DNA from: a virus
Reading direction: 5' to 3' (one strand)
IMG/VR virus record: IMGVR_UViG_3300030109_004461
Location: 1 to 24,438 of that record
Length of the DNA stretch: 24,438 bases
Shown here: one piece after another, positions 1 to 9,300 of the stretch
Layout: each line of letters starts with the position of its first letter
How positions within the stretch are numbered: position 1 is the stretch's first letter
The notes under the pieces: model-generated
Database searches by the model: none
Seen by the model: the letters and a program-made list of their open reading frames with translations, nothing else
Told to the model about the DNA's origin: nothing
Translations under genes and position numbers: made by a program

Positions 1-239
1 TCACCTAAAGACCCCGCACTTAAAACAACCTGGTTTGCAACTTTATCCCAGTTTTGATTTATTCTTTCTCTTTTTTCCGCTTCTTGTAAACCAATTTCTG
101 TTTGTTTTTTCATAACATCTATACCGCCTTGTATAGCTTTCTGTATACCAGCATACATACCAGGAACGTTATCCCAGTTTTTATATGCTGCTGCAGCTCC
201 TCTTATTAATGCCTCATTTGGGCTATAACTTTTCGCCAT
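1..239 (-). CDS. Probable internal virion protein, N-terminal part (runs off window)
   Basis: The first 79 codons of a gene whose 3' end lies beyond position 1. The start is the ATG at 239-237, after an A/T-only leader and 30 bases below the stop of the preceding gene. The protein begins MAKSYSPNEALIRGAAAAY and continues as a mostly helical, Ala/Gln/Lys-rich sequence with a charged KKQTEIGLQEAEKRE stretch. There is no signal peptide or membrane segment in the visible part. I recall similar openings in marine phage contigs directly after the tail genes, where ejected internal proteins are often coded, but that is memory and position only. The missing C-terminus prevents assignment; a tail-associated or lysis role remains possible. 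Confidence 0.75.
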   Translation of the reverse strand, partial: MAKSYSPNEALIRGAAAAYKNWDNVPGMYAGIQKAIQGGIDVMKKQTEIGLQEAEKRERINQNWDKVANQVVLSAGSLG

Positions 240-269
240 ATTTATATTTGTTTAAATAAGTTTTTAAAT

Positions 270-971
270 TTAAGCTCCCTTGAACCCTCCAGTAGCGCTT
301 ATACTACTTGTCATAGCTTGAGTACCAACATCCGCTATACTACCAATAGCAGCCATTTGTTGAGCTTTAGCTTCTGCTCTAGCTTGATTTGCAGCTGCAA
401 GTCTCTGTTGTGACATACCTAATAACGTACCTGTTTTTTGATACTCTAAACTTCTAGCTTGTTCAGCACCACCTAATCTCATTTGCTCCGCTTGTTGTTC
501 GCCAACTCTTTCTTGCATTTGTAACCTACTAGCTTCCTGTGCTTGTAAAGCTTGGTTTCTTTGTTCTTGTTGACCTATAGAAGCAGATGCTCTTTGTGCT
601 GCCAACTGTCCCTGACTAGCCATAGCTTGTGCAAGCCCAGCGATACCACTACCACCAGCAGCGCCTTGCATACCTTGCATGATATTTGCTTGTTGTTGTT
701 GGAACATTTGTTTTTCCATTTGAGCTTGTTGTTGATTAACCGTAAGATCTTCGTATACGTTTTCCATGTCCGTATATTGGTTTTTAACATCAGCATATAT
801 GTTACTTGTATCTAAAGCTTCATACTCTCTCTTCTGCTCCTTCATTTCTTCCCTAGCTTGTCTTTGCTCTCTTATTCTTCCTTTACGGCCTAATGTAGCC
901 ATACCTAACTGGGCTGCTCCACCAGCTACAGCAACACTTGCTCCTACTATTGCTACTATTGCGAATGACAT
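270..971 (-). CDS. Ala/Gln-rich probable internal virion (ejection) protein, 233 aa
   Basis: The protein opens with a hydrophobic, small-residue stretch at about residues 3-26 (FAIVAIVGASVAVAGGAAQL), which could insert in a membrane or pack as a hydrophobic helix. A charged linker follows (about 29-50), then a long helical region extremely rich in Gln, Ala, Met and Glu (about 75-205). The C-terminus is short and Gly/Ser-rich. This composition, a hydrophobic N-end plus Gln/Ala coiled coil, resembles the small internal core or ejection proteins of podoviruses (T7 gp14-type), but I see no diagnostic motif. It starts at the ATG at 971-969, only three bases after the TAG stop of the cupin gene, so the two are probably co-translated. 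Placed after the tail and fibre genes, an ejected DNA-delivery protein is the best inference. Confidence 0.8.
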   Translation of the reverse strand: MSFAIVAIVGASVAVAGGAAQLGMATLGRKGRIREQRQAREEMKEQKREYEALDTSNIYADVKNQYTDMENVYEDLTVNQQQAQMEKQMFQQQQANIMQGMQGAAGGSGIAGLAQAMASQGQLAAQRASASIGQQEQRNQALQAQEASRLQMQERVGEQQAEQMRLGGAEQARSLEYQKTGTLLGMSQQRLAAANQARAEAKAQQMAAIGSIADVGTQAMTSSISATGGFKGA

Positions 972-974
972 AAT

Positions 975-1463
975 CTATTTGTTTTTGTTAATATATTCTT
1001 CATATTCTTTGTAATTTAAAGCTACTATTTCTTTTTCTAACTCCTTTATATCTTCTGTGTTTGAAGGGTTTTTGTGTATGTTTACAAATATTGAGTCTTC
1101 ATTTGCGTATATAACTCTTTTAGCACCTGGCTCTGAAACAACATAACAAGGTGCAATATAATTTTCAGTTACATCTTCTGTAGCAACAGTTATATTCCCA
1201 GTTAATAAAAACCATATATGTAAATGCTTGTGTATTGCACCAACTACAACCGTACCTTGTTTCAAATCCATTTGCCGTGCATATATACCATCTGCAAACG
1301 TGTGTGTTAAAGAAGCTACGTCACTATGTATTATCTCCTTACCATCACCAACAATGTTTACACCATCAGCTATATCTATAAGATCTCTTTCTAGTTTTAG
1401 TATTTTTTCCCTACTATTTATTGATAATTTTTTATTATCAACGTTTTTTATTTCTTTAGACAT
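975..1463 (-). CDS. Cupin-like protein in the virion gene cluster, 162 aa
   Basis: After a charged helical N-terminus (about 1-35), residues 60-132 form a run of short beta strands with cupin features: a His cluster in GAIHKHLHIW (H78, H80, H82) followed by G89, then a second block with P112-G113 and H130. The canonical Glu of cupin motif 1 is not obvious, so metal binding is uncertain. The C-terminus (133-162) is an acidic helix. I recall similar GAIHK-type cupins among phage tail genes, without assigned chemistry; a structural role or sugar/small-molecule binding at the tail are both possible. It stops with TAG, unlike the TAA that I checked at the other tail genes. It begins 52 bases after the preceding gene, and that gap holds a candidate promoter. 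Confidence 0.8.
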   Translation of the reverse strand: MSKEIKNVDNKKLSINSREKILKLERDLIDIADGVNIVGDGKEIIHSDVASLTHTFADGIYARQMDLKQGTVVVGAIHKHLHIWFLLTGNITVATEDVTENYIAPCYVVSEPGAKRVIYANEDSIFVNIHKNPSNTEDIKELEKEIVALNYKEYEEYINKNK

Positions 1464-1481
1464 ATTTAATTTAATTTATAT

Positions 1482-1489
1482 CAAATATA
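1482..1489 (-). promoter_or_regulatory. Candidate Bacteroidota-type -7 box upstream of the cupin gene
   Basis: On the minus strand this reads TATATTTG, matching the Bacteroidota -7 consensus TAnnTTTG, and lies 18 bases before the cupin ATG in a 52-base gap. I found no TTTG at the -33 position. The gap is A/T-rich, so a chance match is quite possible. None of the other inter-gene leaders I inspected here contains this motif. Confidence 0.3.
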
Positions 1490-1515
1490 GTCACAGTTTT
1501 TGCGCTTTTTTTACT

Positions 1516-2928
1516 TTATGACGCTGTTAGGAATCTTTCAACGTCAAAATATAGCGTAGTATTACTAGATGGTGCGTTTGTTATTTCTATATTACCAGTT
1601 ATTGTAGCTGTTCTACTAGCGTTGTTAAATGTTAACGTAATACCACTTTCTAAGGTTTGTGCTGCTGAAAAAGTTAAGTTACCAGCGCCACTAGTAGCGG
1701 CTTTAGCTGTAACCAACGGATCAGCTACACTTTCGTTTATACCTATTCCAGAAGCCGTGCTTGTATTAGTCATTATACCACTTTGCTGTGCTACAGGTAT
1801 AGTTGTACTATTACTTACAGCGGCCGACGTTGTAGTTGTAGTGGCTGTTAAAGCTACATCAACATCAGTTAAAACAACTTGCATACCGGTCATTGTTTGT
1901 ATTTGTTTAGCACCATAAGCATATATTTTAACACTATCACTTTTTAAAGCGTCAGCCTGTTGTTTGTTAAATATAACTCTACCTTGCCAAGATGTTACAA
2001 CACCATCTGTAAGTACTTGTGTAAAACCAGAATTATCTATAGCTGGTAAATTAACATCGTAATTAACCCGTGAAACTGATGATCTAACATCTCCCTCAAT
2101 AGGTGCTGGGCCCTTACCAACACTCTCTACTTCTACCTCTGACTCTGTTGATATGTTAAAACTATCTTGATAGCCTGATAAAAAAGAACCAGCGGTTACG
2201 TTTGTACCACCTGGATCTAGTATCATACCTTCACTTAAACCAACAGTATTGTTTATTGGCCATCTATAGTATGTTGAGCCACTAACGTCTTCCCTTTCTA
2301 TAGGGTCTCCAGCAGAACCTATTGTTCTAGTAACATATGCCGCAAAATCATTTATGTCTGGTTTTTTATCTATTTTTATAGATTTAGCTATAGCTGTTTG
2401 CACAACTATAGTAAAAGGAGTTTTACCAATGTTTTTTCCTCTAGACGTTGTTATAGTATCTGTTGTTAAAGAAAAAGAACCAAAACCAGATAAGGATTTT
2501 GGTGTTACCGCTGTAAGTGTTATTGTTACGTCTGTATATTGATAAATCTTTTTTTGCAGCATTATAGAGTCAGAACCAGTTGATAAGTTTATATCTAAAG
2601 TTCCATCTGGAAATCTAAACTCTTGATATGGAGCGTGCTTAGTATCAAACTGTTGTTCCGCAAATAAATAAATATTATAATGGTCATTATCTGTAATAGC
2701 TGGAAACGTAATGTCTCCAAAGTATACTCCACCAGCTATCCTTTGATTTCTTAATTTTGAATCTGCAGCGGCAAAAGATTTTGTACTAAAATTATAAAAA
2801 TGACCATCTTCATTTGTAATTTGTAAGCTAAACACAGCACCATTAGTTCCAGTTATACTAAAAGTTCTAACTTCTCCCGCGGCAGCTATATCACTTAAAT
2901 CTAAATTAAAATTTCTTATTACTTTCAT
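1516..2928 (-). CDS. Beta-rich probable tail or fibre protein, 470 aa
   Basis: A Thr/Ser/Gly/Asn-rich, almost wholly beta-strand sequence with no cysteine, as expected of a virion surface or fibre protein. Residues 1-120 form a well-ordered opening (MKVIRNFNLDLSDIAAAGE, later NEDGHFYNF and GGVYFGDITF). A middle part (about 125-320) carries further beta-rich segments, and a low-complexity Thr/Ser/Ala stretch (about 355-380) leads to a C-terminal beta domain. There is no enzymatic motif, signal peptide or coiled coil. It starts at ATG 2928-2926, eight bases after the preceding stop, so it belongs to the tail operon. Its place after the nozzle gene and the 125-aa protein suggests a distal tail or fibre component; a head decoration role cannot be excluded. 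I recall related openings in marine phage contigs but no tested function. Confidence 0.8.
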   Translation of the reverse strand: MKVIRNFNLDLSDIAAAGEVRTFSITGTNGAVFSLQITNEDGHFYNFSTKSFAAADSKLRNQRIAGGVYFGDITFPAITDNDHYNIYLFAEQQFDTKHAPYQEFRFPDGTLDINLSTGSDSIMLQKKIYQYTDVTITLTAVTPKSLSGFGSFSLTTDTITTSRGKNIGKTPFTIVVQTAIAKSIKIDKKPDINDFAAYVTRTIGSAGDPIEREDVSGSTYYRWPINNTVGLSEGMILDPGGTNVTAGSFLSGYQDSFNISTESEVEVESVGKGPAPIEGDVRSSVSRVNYDVNLPAIDNSGFTQVLTDGVVTSWQGRVIFNKQQADALKSDSVKIYAYGAKQIQTMTGMQVVLTDVDVALTATTTTTSAAVSNSTTIPVAQQSGIMTNTSTASGIGINESVADPLVTAKAATSGAGNLTFSAAQTLESGITLTFNNASRTATITGNIEITNAPSSNTTLYFDVERFLTAS

Positions 2929-2936
2929 ATTTTTTA

Positions 2937-3314
2937 TTATTTACTACTTTCAAATAAATCGGAGCTAATAGCAAACAACTCTGCGTCCTTTGAGTTATCA
3001 TTATTTACAAACTTTGCCTCAGCATAATATCCTAACATACTAGATGTGTTTACTACTTTGTTTTTAGCAAACATTATAAAGTCACCAGCATTAGGCGTGG
3101 TGATATTGGCCTCGTCATATATTACGTTTACTGTGGAAATACTTCCACTAGACATATCTATAACTGTACCTATTTTTTTAACATTACCTAACCCACTAGT
3201 ATCAAAACTATGATAAACACTAGTGTTTACAGAAGTGTAGTAAACATCATCTCCAATTTGTAAAGATTCGTTTAATTCATTATTAAATGTTAGTTGTATT
3301 ATCTGTATTGCCAT
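2937..3314 (-). CDS. Small beta-rich virion protein, 125 aa
   Basis: Begins MAIQIIQLTFNNELNESLQ and ends SDLFESSK. It consists of short strands and turns with Asn, Ser, Thr and Val prominent, without cysteines or membrane segments. Blocks such as GDDVYYTS, DFIMFAKNKVVNTSS and LGYYAEAKFVNN look like a family I have met in marine phage genomes next to the tail nozzle gene, where it is left as a hypothetical structural protein. I chose the ATG at 3314-3312, two bases after the nozzle TAA. A longer reading from 3350 adds 12 low-complexity Asn-rich residues and would overlap the nozzle gene. The tight spacing points to translational coupling. Possible roles are a tail tip accessory or a small adaptor between nozzle and fibre; the sequence does not decide. 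Confidence 0.8.
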   Translation of the reverse strand: MAIQIIQLTFNNELNESLQIGDDVYYTSVNTSVYHSFDTSGLGNVKKIGTVIDMSSGSISTVNVIYDEANITTPNAGDFIMFAKNKVVNTSSMLGYYAEAKFVNNDNSKDAELFAISSDLFESSK

Positions 3315-3316
3315 AT

Positions 3317-6300
3317 TTATGTTATTGTTATTGTGTGTGCTGTTGGCCAACCTGACTGTGATACTTGTGGGGTAGCTGTATCAAAATAGTGTGTACAAAT
3401 ATTCTTTATCCTAACTTGAATTTGCATACCAGTTTCTAGTCTTCCAATAGCTCCATTAGGATCTATAGTTAATATCATACCAGTAGCTCCGTCAACATAA
3501 CCATAATTTAAAGTTGCATCGGTACTGTTTTCAAAGATAGCTATAGGCGCTACTGGAGTAATTGCTTGGCCAGCAAGAGGGTAAGTTTGAGGAGTAAACC
3601 CAAGTGATGAATCTTGAATAGGATAATTTCCATATCTCTCTACACCGTGAAGCGTACTAAATTCAAAACCACTAGGCGTTACACCACTACTGCTAGCGGT
3701 AGGATAATGTATTGCCTCCCAACCGTTCCAACTATCGTTAGAAGTTTGTCTCCATCTAACCTGTACAAATAATAATACCTGATGGTTTACCCCAGCGCCA
3801 GGATTACCGAAAATATCGTCAGGGTAATCTGTAATTGGAAGTTGTAGACCAGGACCTGTAGGGTTTATATAATAATTATCACCAACACCACCAGGTCCAC
3901 CAGGCCAGAACACATCATTTGAAGTTCCTAACGTCATTTGTTGATATTGACGTCCATTATATATGTTTTCTTGTGGGTTTGTAAAATGATTTATAAGTAA
4001 GTGTATTTCATCATGCTGAGTTGCACCAGTACCCCAGCTGTGGGTGTAATTGGATATCTGACTACTGTCAAAAGGTTGGCAATCAAAACAGCTTCCATCA
4101 TCAATAGTCACGTTTGGATCGTAGTTAACTTTACCAGGTGTCGCACAACCTACACACGAGTAGTCGCAAGAATAAGAAGAATACTGATGATAAGAGTAGT
4201 TAGCGTTAGAATTATAATTACAAGCGCCTGTATCCGTACAACCAGATGTTACATTTAACTGATAACTTGTTGCATATGCAGCAAACCCACCACCAAGGGA
4301 TAGCTGGGTGAATGGGTGTTTAATATCCATACCAAGGGATGTAAACGTTAAGAAAGGAGCAGCTGTCCCAGCTAAGTGCCAGTAATATCTTACTTGTTCA
4401 GCACTCATCATTGGTATTTCAAGAACACCTGGGCTAGTTACATATGAGCCTAACTGCCACAACTGACCACCCCCAGGAGACGTAGCATTATTGATTCCAC
4501 CTCCTATCAACGAAGCAGTTATCACAGTCCCATTGTGATCGGTTACTGGATCCACCGAAATTCCAGTGGTAACGTTATTAATTGGACATTGCGAAGCATC
4601 TACATTAAACACGATATCTCCATCTACGCCTGATGTTGAATTAAAAGATATTATTGGGTCGTTATAAGTACAACATTCATTATTACCAGCTCCAGCTCCA
4701 CCATCAAAAAGAGCAGTTCCAATACTAGTACTATTACAAGGGGTGTTTACAGTAACTGTAGAACCACCAAAAACAATATCGTTACCATTAGCATCTTGGT
4801 TGTAGTTATTTGCACCACCAGCTGTACCATCACCCCAAAGAGTGTAATCATCAGTACATCCATAAACATATGGTGTACATGATCCGTCGTCTACAGTTGC
4901 GTTTGAGTCATAGTTATATGCTCCCGCGTCCGTACAACCGTTTACTATAAGCGTTAAACATTGAGACTGATCACTTATAGTATAAGAGGAATCATACTCC
5001 ACATAGTCATCATCCATACAACCTACACATGAAGAGTATTCACATGAACCATTATCAACGGTGGCTGTAGGATCATAGTTACAAGCATTAAAGTCAGTAC
5101 AACCAGGGTTTGGAGTTACTAATGTTGTAAAGTCAACTTCTAAAAAGTCGTTAGACGAGCTATTAGCACAAACAGCTACAACCTCAACGGTTATATCCGT
5201 GCTGCCTGGAAGACCAGTTAGCTCGTATTCTACATTTGCGCCCCAAGTAAGAACGCCTGCAGAGGTGTCGTTTATATTAATATTTGCACTATAACCATTG
5301 TCACCAGTAACATATAAATTATAACCAATAGTGTTAGCTGATTGTGGAGACCAATCTTGATGTTGCCATTGTAATATCGCTTGGTTGTGTAATACGCTTG
5401 CACTTACAACTATAAGAGAATTATTAGCGTCTGTAGGGTTATTACCACCACAATATAAACACAGGTTAGTATTAGCACATGTTCCACCATCGTAGTTATC
5501 TGCAGAAGCATCACCACAATAAGTACAACAACTATTCCAACCAGGACTAGGATTATAACTAATATCATTAATAATATCACCGTTACAATCAGTAGTATTT
5601 AAAGCGTCGTAATCACAAGCTAGTGGATCTGTACAACCACTAATACCACAACAACCACCAGGTGTAAAGTAAGGGTCAATATAATTTGTATTTGCTAAAA
5701 CATCATAACAATCGTCACCCAAGTAAGTACATCCTAAAACTGTAGGCTGACACTCTACACATGAATTTTGCGTGCTTGGATCTGTGCAGTTTGTGTTATA
5801 AGATGCGCTATAATTTAAATTTACGTTATATGTTTCACCATCACTACCAACAAACGTTGTACCATCCGTACATCCATACGATAATGCTATACATGTTCCG
5901 TTGTTTTGGTTTGCATCTGGTTCGTAATTAAATGCCAATGGATCAGTACAGCCTAAGTAAATACAAGAACCATCATCAGTGTTGGCGCCAGTTGTAATGT
6001 TATTAGCCTGTATAAGTATACTAGCATCTTGAACACAACCAAGAACTACAGCGACACAAGAACCATCATCAATATTAGCATTTATATCATAATTAAACGC
6101 TGTAGGATCTGTACATCCACCTACAGATATAACAGCTGAACTAACTAAAGTACCAACTCCTTGAATAGCAAAACTAGCAATATCAAAACCACCTGTCGGT
6201 ACACCACTATCGGTTGTTGATATATTTTTACCTCTTATATAATTAAACCACTTACCTTCTTTTTCTATAAATTCATTTAATGTACCCTCTTGTTTATCTG

Positions 6301-9300
6301 TTTTTATGTACTCTACATACCAACCGTTTTTACTACTTAAATTATAATACTCACCATCTGTAAATTGTAAAGTACTAGTACCGTAGCTTTGGTAACCGCT
6401 AAGTTCTGATGATGTAGTTGTTGTTGATTGTTTTATTCTAGCTTGACTACCTTCGTAGTTTAATGTATTAAAAGATTTAACCGCGCTTGGACTGTCATTT
6501 AACAACACGGTAATAGAAGAATCATTTGAGTGAGTGTAAAATCTATTTCTATCTACACCCTCAACATGATGTAACCATAGGTTACCATTTTTTATAGTAT
6601 AATATTCGTTAGCACAACTAACACCTTCATCAGGTATAAAACTTTTAAAACTAACCCATCCTCTTACGTTTTCTTTAAAGGTAACTGTTTTAGGATTATC
6701 TTTATGCAGGGTTACATTGTACGAGTCTTTTTTATCATCATAACTACCTGTTATTTTATCACATAGCTTTAAGTTATCTCTAAACCAATCTTTCATGCCA
6801 TGTTCAGATATAGCTGTCAAACCATCTTTAGATAATCTCATAACAGATCCTCTTACTTTATCTGTAAAGTATGCTCTATAAGCTTCAGAAGCAAATGACT
6901 CTGGGTTTTTTGATATACCATATTCTCCAGCAAAAGGAATTGTTTGTCCTAACACATTTGTTGTTGCTGTTAACTGTGGATTACCATCAGCATTAAATAC
7001 AGCATCTTTGTTAGCTAGTATTCTTAAAATTCTATCTTCACATAATGCTATTAAATCTCCATCAGCTGTTGATCTAGAGTGTAGTTTTTGTATAGATCCG
7101 TATGTAGGATTTATATCTTTTGTTATTTTTTCTGCTTGTATAAACTGATTTAAATTATTTACAACAGATGATTTATTATAAATACCTGAATATATTAAAC
7201 CATATTTTCTATGCTCTTCGCCATATTGTTCTGCTAGTGTTGTTGATGCTTTAACACCGTTAGCTATAAATGGTTGATTAAAATTATCTCTAACTCTATT
7301 TGACTCTACACCATTACCAAAAGAATAACAGTTGTGCCAATTTAACCAATGCCAACTGTTATATAGTTTTGGTCGTATTTTAATTTCATTTGTTTCACTA
7401 GGGTTGTTTGGATTTACTATACTCTCTAAAACAGCGCAACCTAATATAGTACCATCTGGTCTAGTTATATTTAATATTGTATTGAACGGTATATCTATTG
7501 GGTTAAAAGAAGTACTTAATATAACATTGTTATTATATACTGATGTTACAAAAGTGTTTTGATCTAAAACACCTAACTTATCTACAACTAGAGAGTTAAT
7601 AGGTATAACAGTTCGTATCGTACTATCATCTAAATGAAGAGCATTATAACCACTTGCTTCGTAGTAAATATCTAAATCTGTAGATTCTTTTGGCTCTGTT
7701 TCCCAAACAGCTGGATTTTTAGGTAAAACCTCATCATCAAATATAGGTTCAACTATTTCTAAAGTATATCCAACAGCCGCTACACCAGCAAAAGTATCAG
7801 CTATACCCTTACCTTGATTAAAAAAGTTTATATTTTTAGCTGAATTAGGACTAATCCCATTCATTCTAAATTGTTTGAAAACTATATTTTCACTTGTACC
7901 TATGTTAGCTATATCTACAGTAGAGCTAGCATCTAAATCTACACTACTAGTATCGTATCTTTTAAAATATAAAGTATGGTTATTAAGATTATTTTGAATA
8001 TGAACAAGTACAGCTGGATTATCTAAAGTACCAGCGCTAGCGCCAGATACTAACACCATACCAACCTCAACGCTACTACCATCACTCGCAAATAAACTAT
8101 CAACAGTTAATCTGTTAATAGCAGCTACAGCACCAGCAGATGTTGTTAGTGTTACCTCTTTACCGTTACCAATTACACCCTGTCCAAATTGTCCAAATGG
8201 ATTCCACGCTAAAGGCTTGTCTAATGATATTTTCCAGTTTCTTGTAAAATTACTAGGTCTAAACCAAGTTGAAGTGGCTATAAACGGATGTTGAATAGCA
8301 CTGTTACCATATATATTACCACCTAGAACATCATCAATTCTTTCATTACCACCACCTGCACCAGGTGCCATCTTACCCGAGTCTAAATCTAATGCTCTAG
8401 TTTGGTAGTTCCAAGATTGTTCTCCCCACTCACTGTTTCCATCCGCTCTGTGTTGACCACCATGACAATCTTCAAATCTAACTCTATAAAAATTATTAAT
8501 ATTACCGCTTATCGCATAAACTGTTTCAGTAGGATCTTCTTTCCACCTAACTAGAGAGCCGGGTATTAAATTTTTTATAAAAATAGCTTCAGCACTAACA
8601 TATCTATCGTTAGCTTCTTCTAAACTAAAGAAATCGTGATCTTTATTTTTATCACGATCACTACGCTGTATAGACCAATCTCCACCTTTTTTATTTATAT
8701 TATTATTCTTATCTTTAGGTTGTATACCTCCAAAACCTAAGCTCATGCTCCAACCGGAGTCAAATATTTGAACACCACTAAATTGACCTTCGGTACTACT
8801 AAACTGCATAGCAACAGAGTCTTTCCAACCTTGATTACCCTCGTCTGGATTACCAAATTCAAAGCTACCTTTACTTATACAGTTATCAATAAACCAAACG
8901 TCTTCAAACGCTTGGTCTTCAGCATTGTCTACAGGGTGCAAGCTTGCAACCCTATCGTCTATACCATGCGGATGGTATTCTTCATTACCATTTAAACCAC
9001 CTGCATATGCTGGTTTCATGTTTATTCCTCTAAAAAACGCGTCAAATGGCATCCACCTTGAACCATCTCCATATGTGAGAAAGTTTTTAGTATTACCACG
9101 TTTTTCAGGGTGTGGTGTTTGACCTATTCTAATAGTAGCCTCAACGTAGTCTTTCCAATATAATTCACCTTTGTAAAAATTACCAACATTAGCAACATAT
9201 TCAAGACCCCATGGCCCACAGCTTTCACAGTAACCACTATGTGCTACTCTTCTTGATAAACCTGGGTGACCACTCTGATTGTTGTTTTCCCAGCCTTTAA

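Noticed and set aside
552-1521. Several open frames of 80-100 codons on the plus strand
   Set aside because: They lie opposite well-supported genes, have Ser/Leu/Phe-rich low-information sequences, and are explained by the composition of the coding strand.
3315-3350. Longer start for the 125-aa protein, overlapping the nozzle gene
   Set aside because: It adds only a low-complexity Asn-rich stretch. The ATG at 3314 sits right after the nozzle stop and begins with the sequence recognised for this family.
4088-6118. Possible CRISPR or DNA-level tandem repeat
   Set aside because: The periodicity exists in the protein; spacing varies and nucleotide identity between copies is low.
8633-8658. Perfect 8-base inverted repeat with a 10-base spacer
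   Set aside because: It lies inside coding sequence for a repetitive Asp/Lys/His stretch, has a loose A/T loop and no regulatory context; probably chance.
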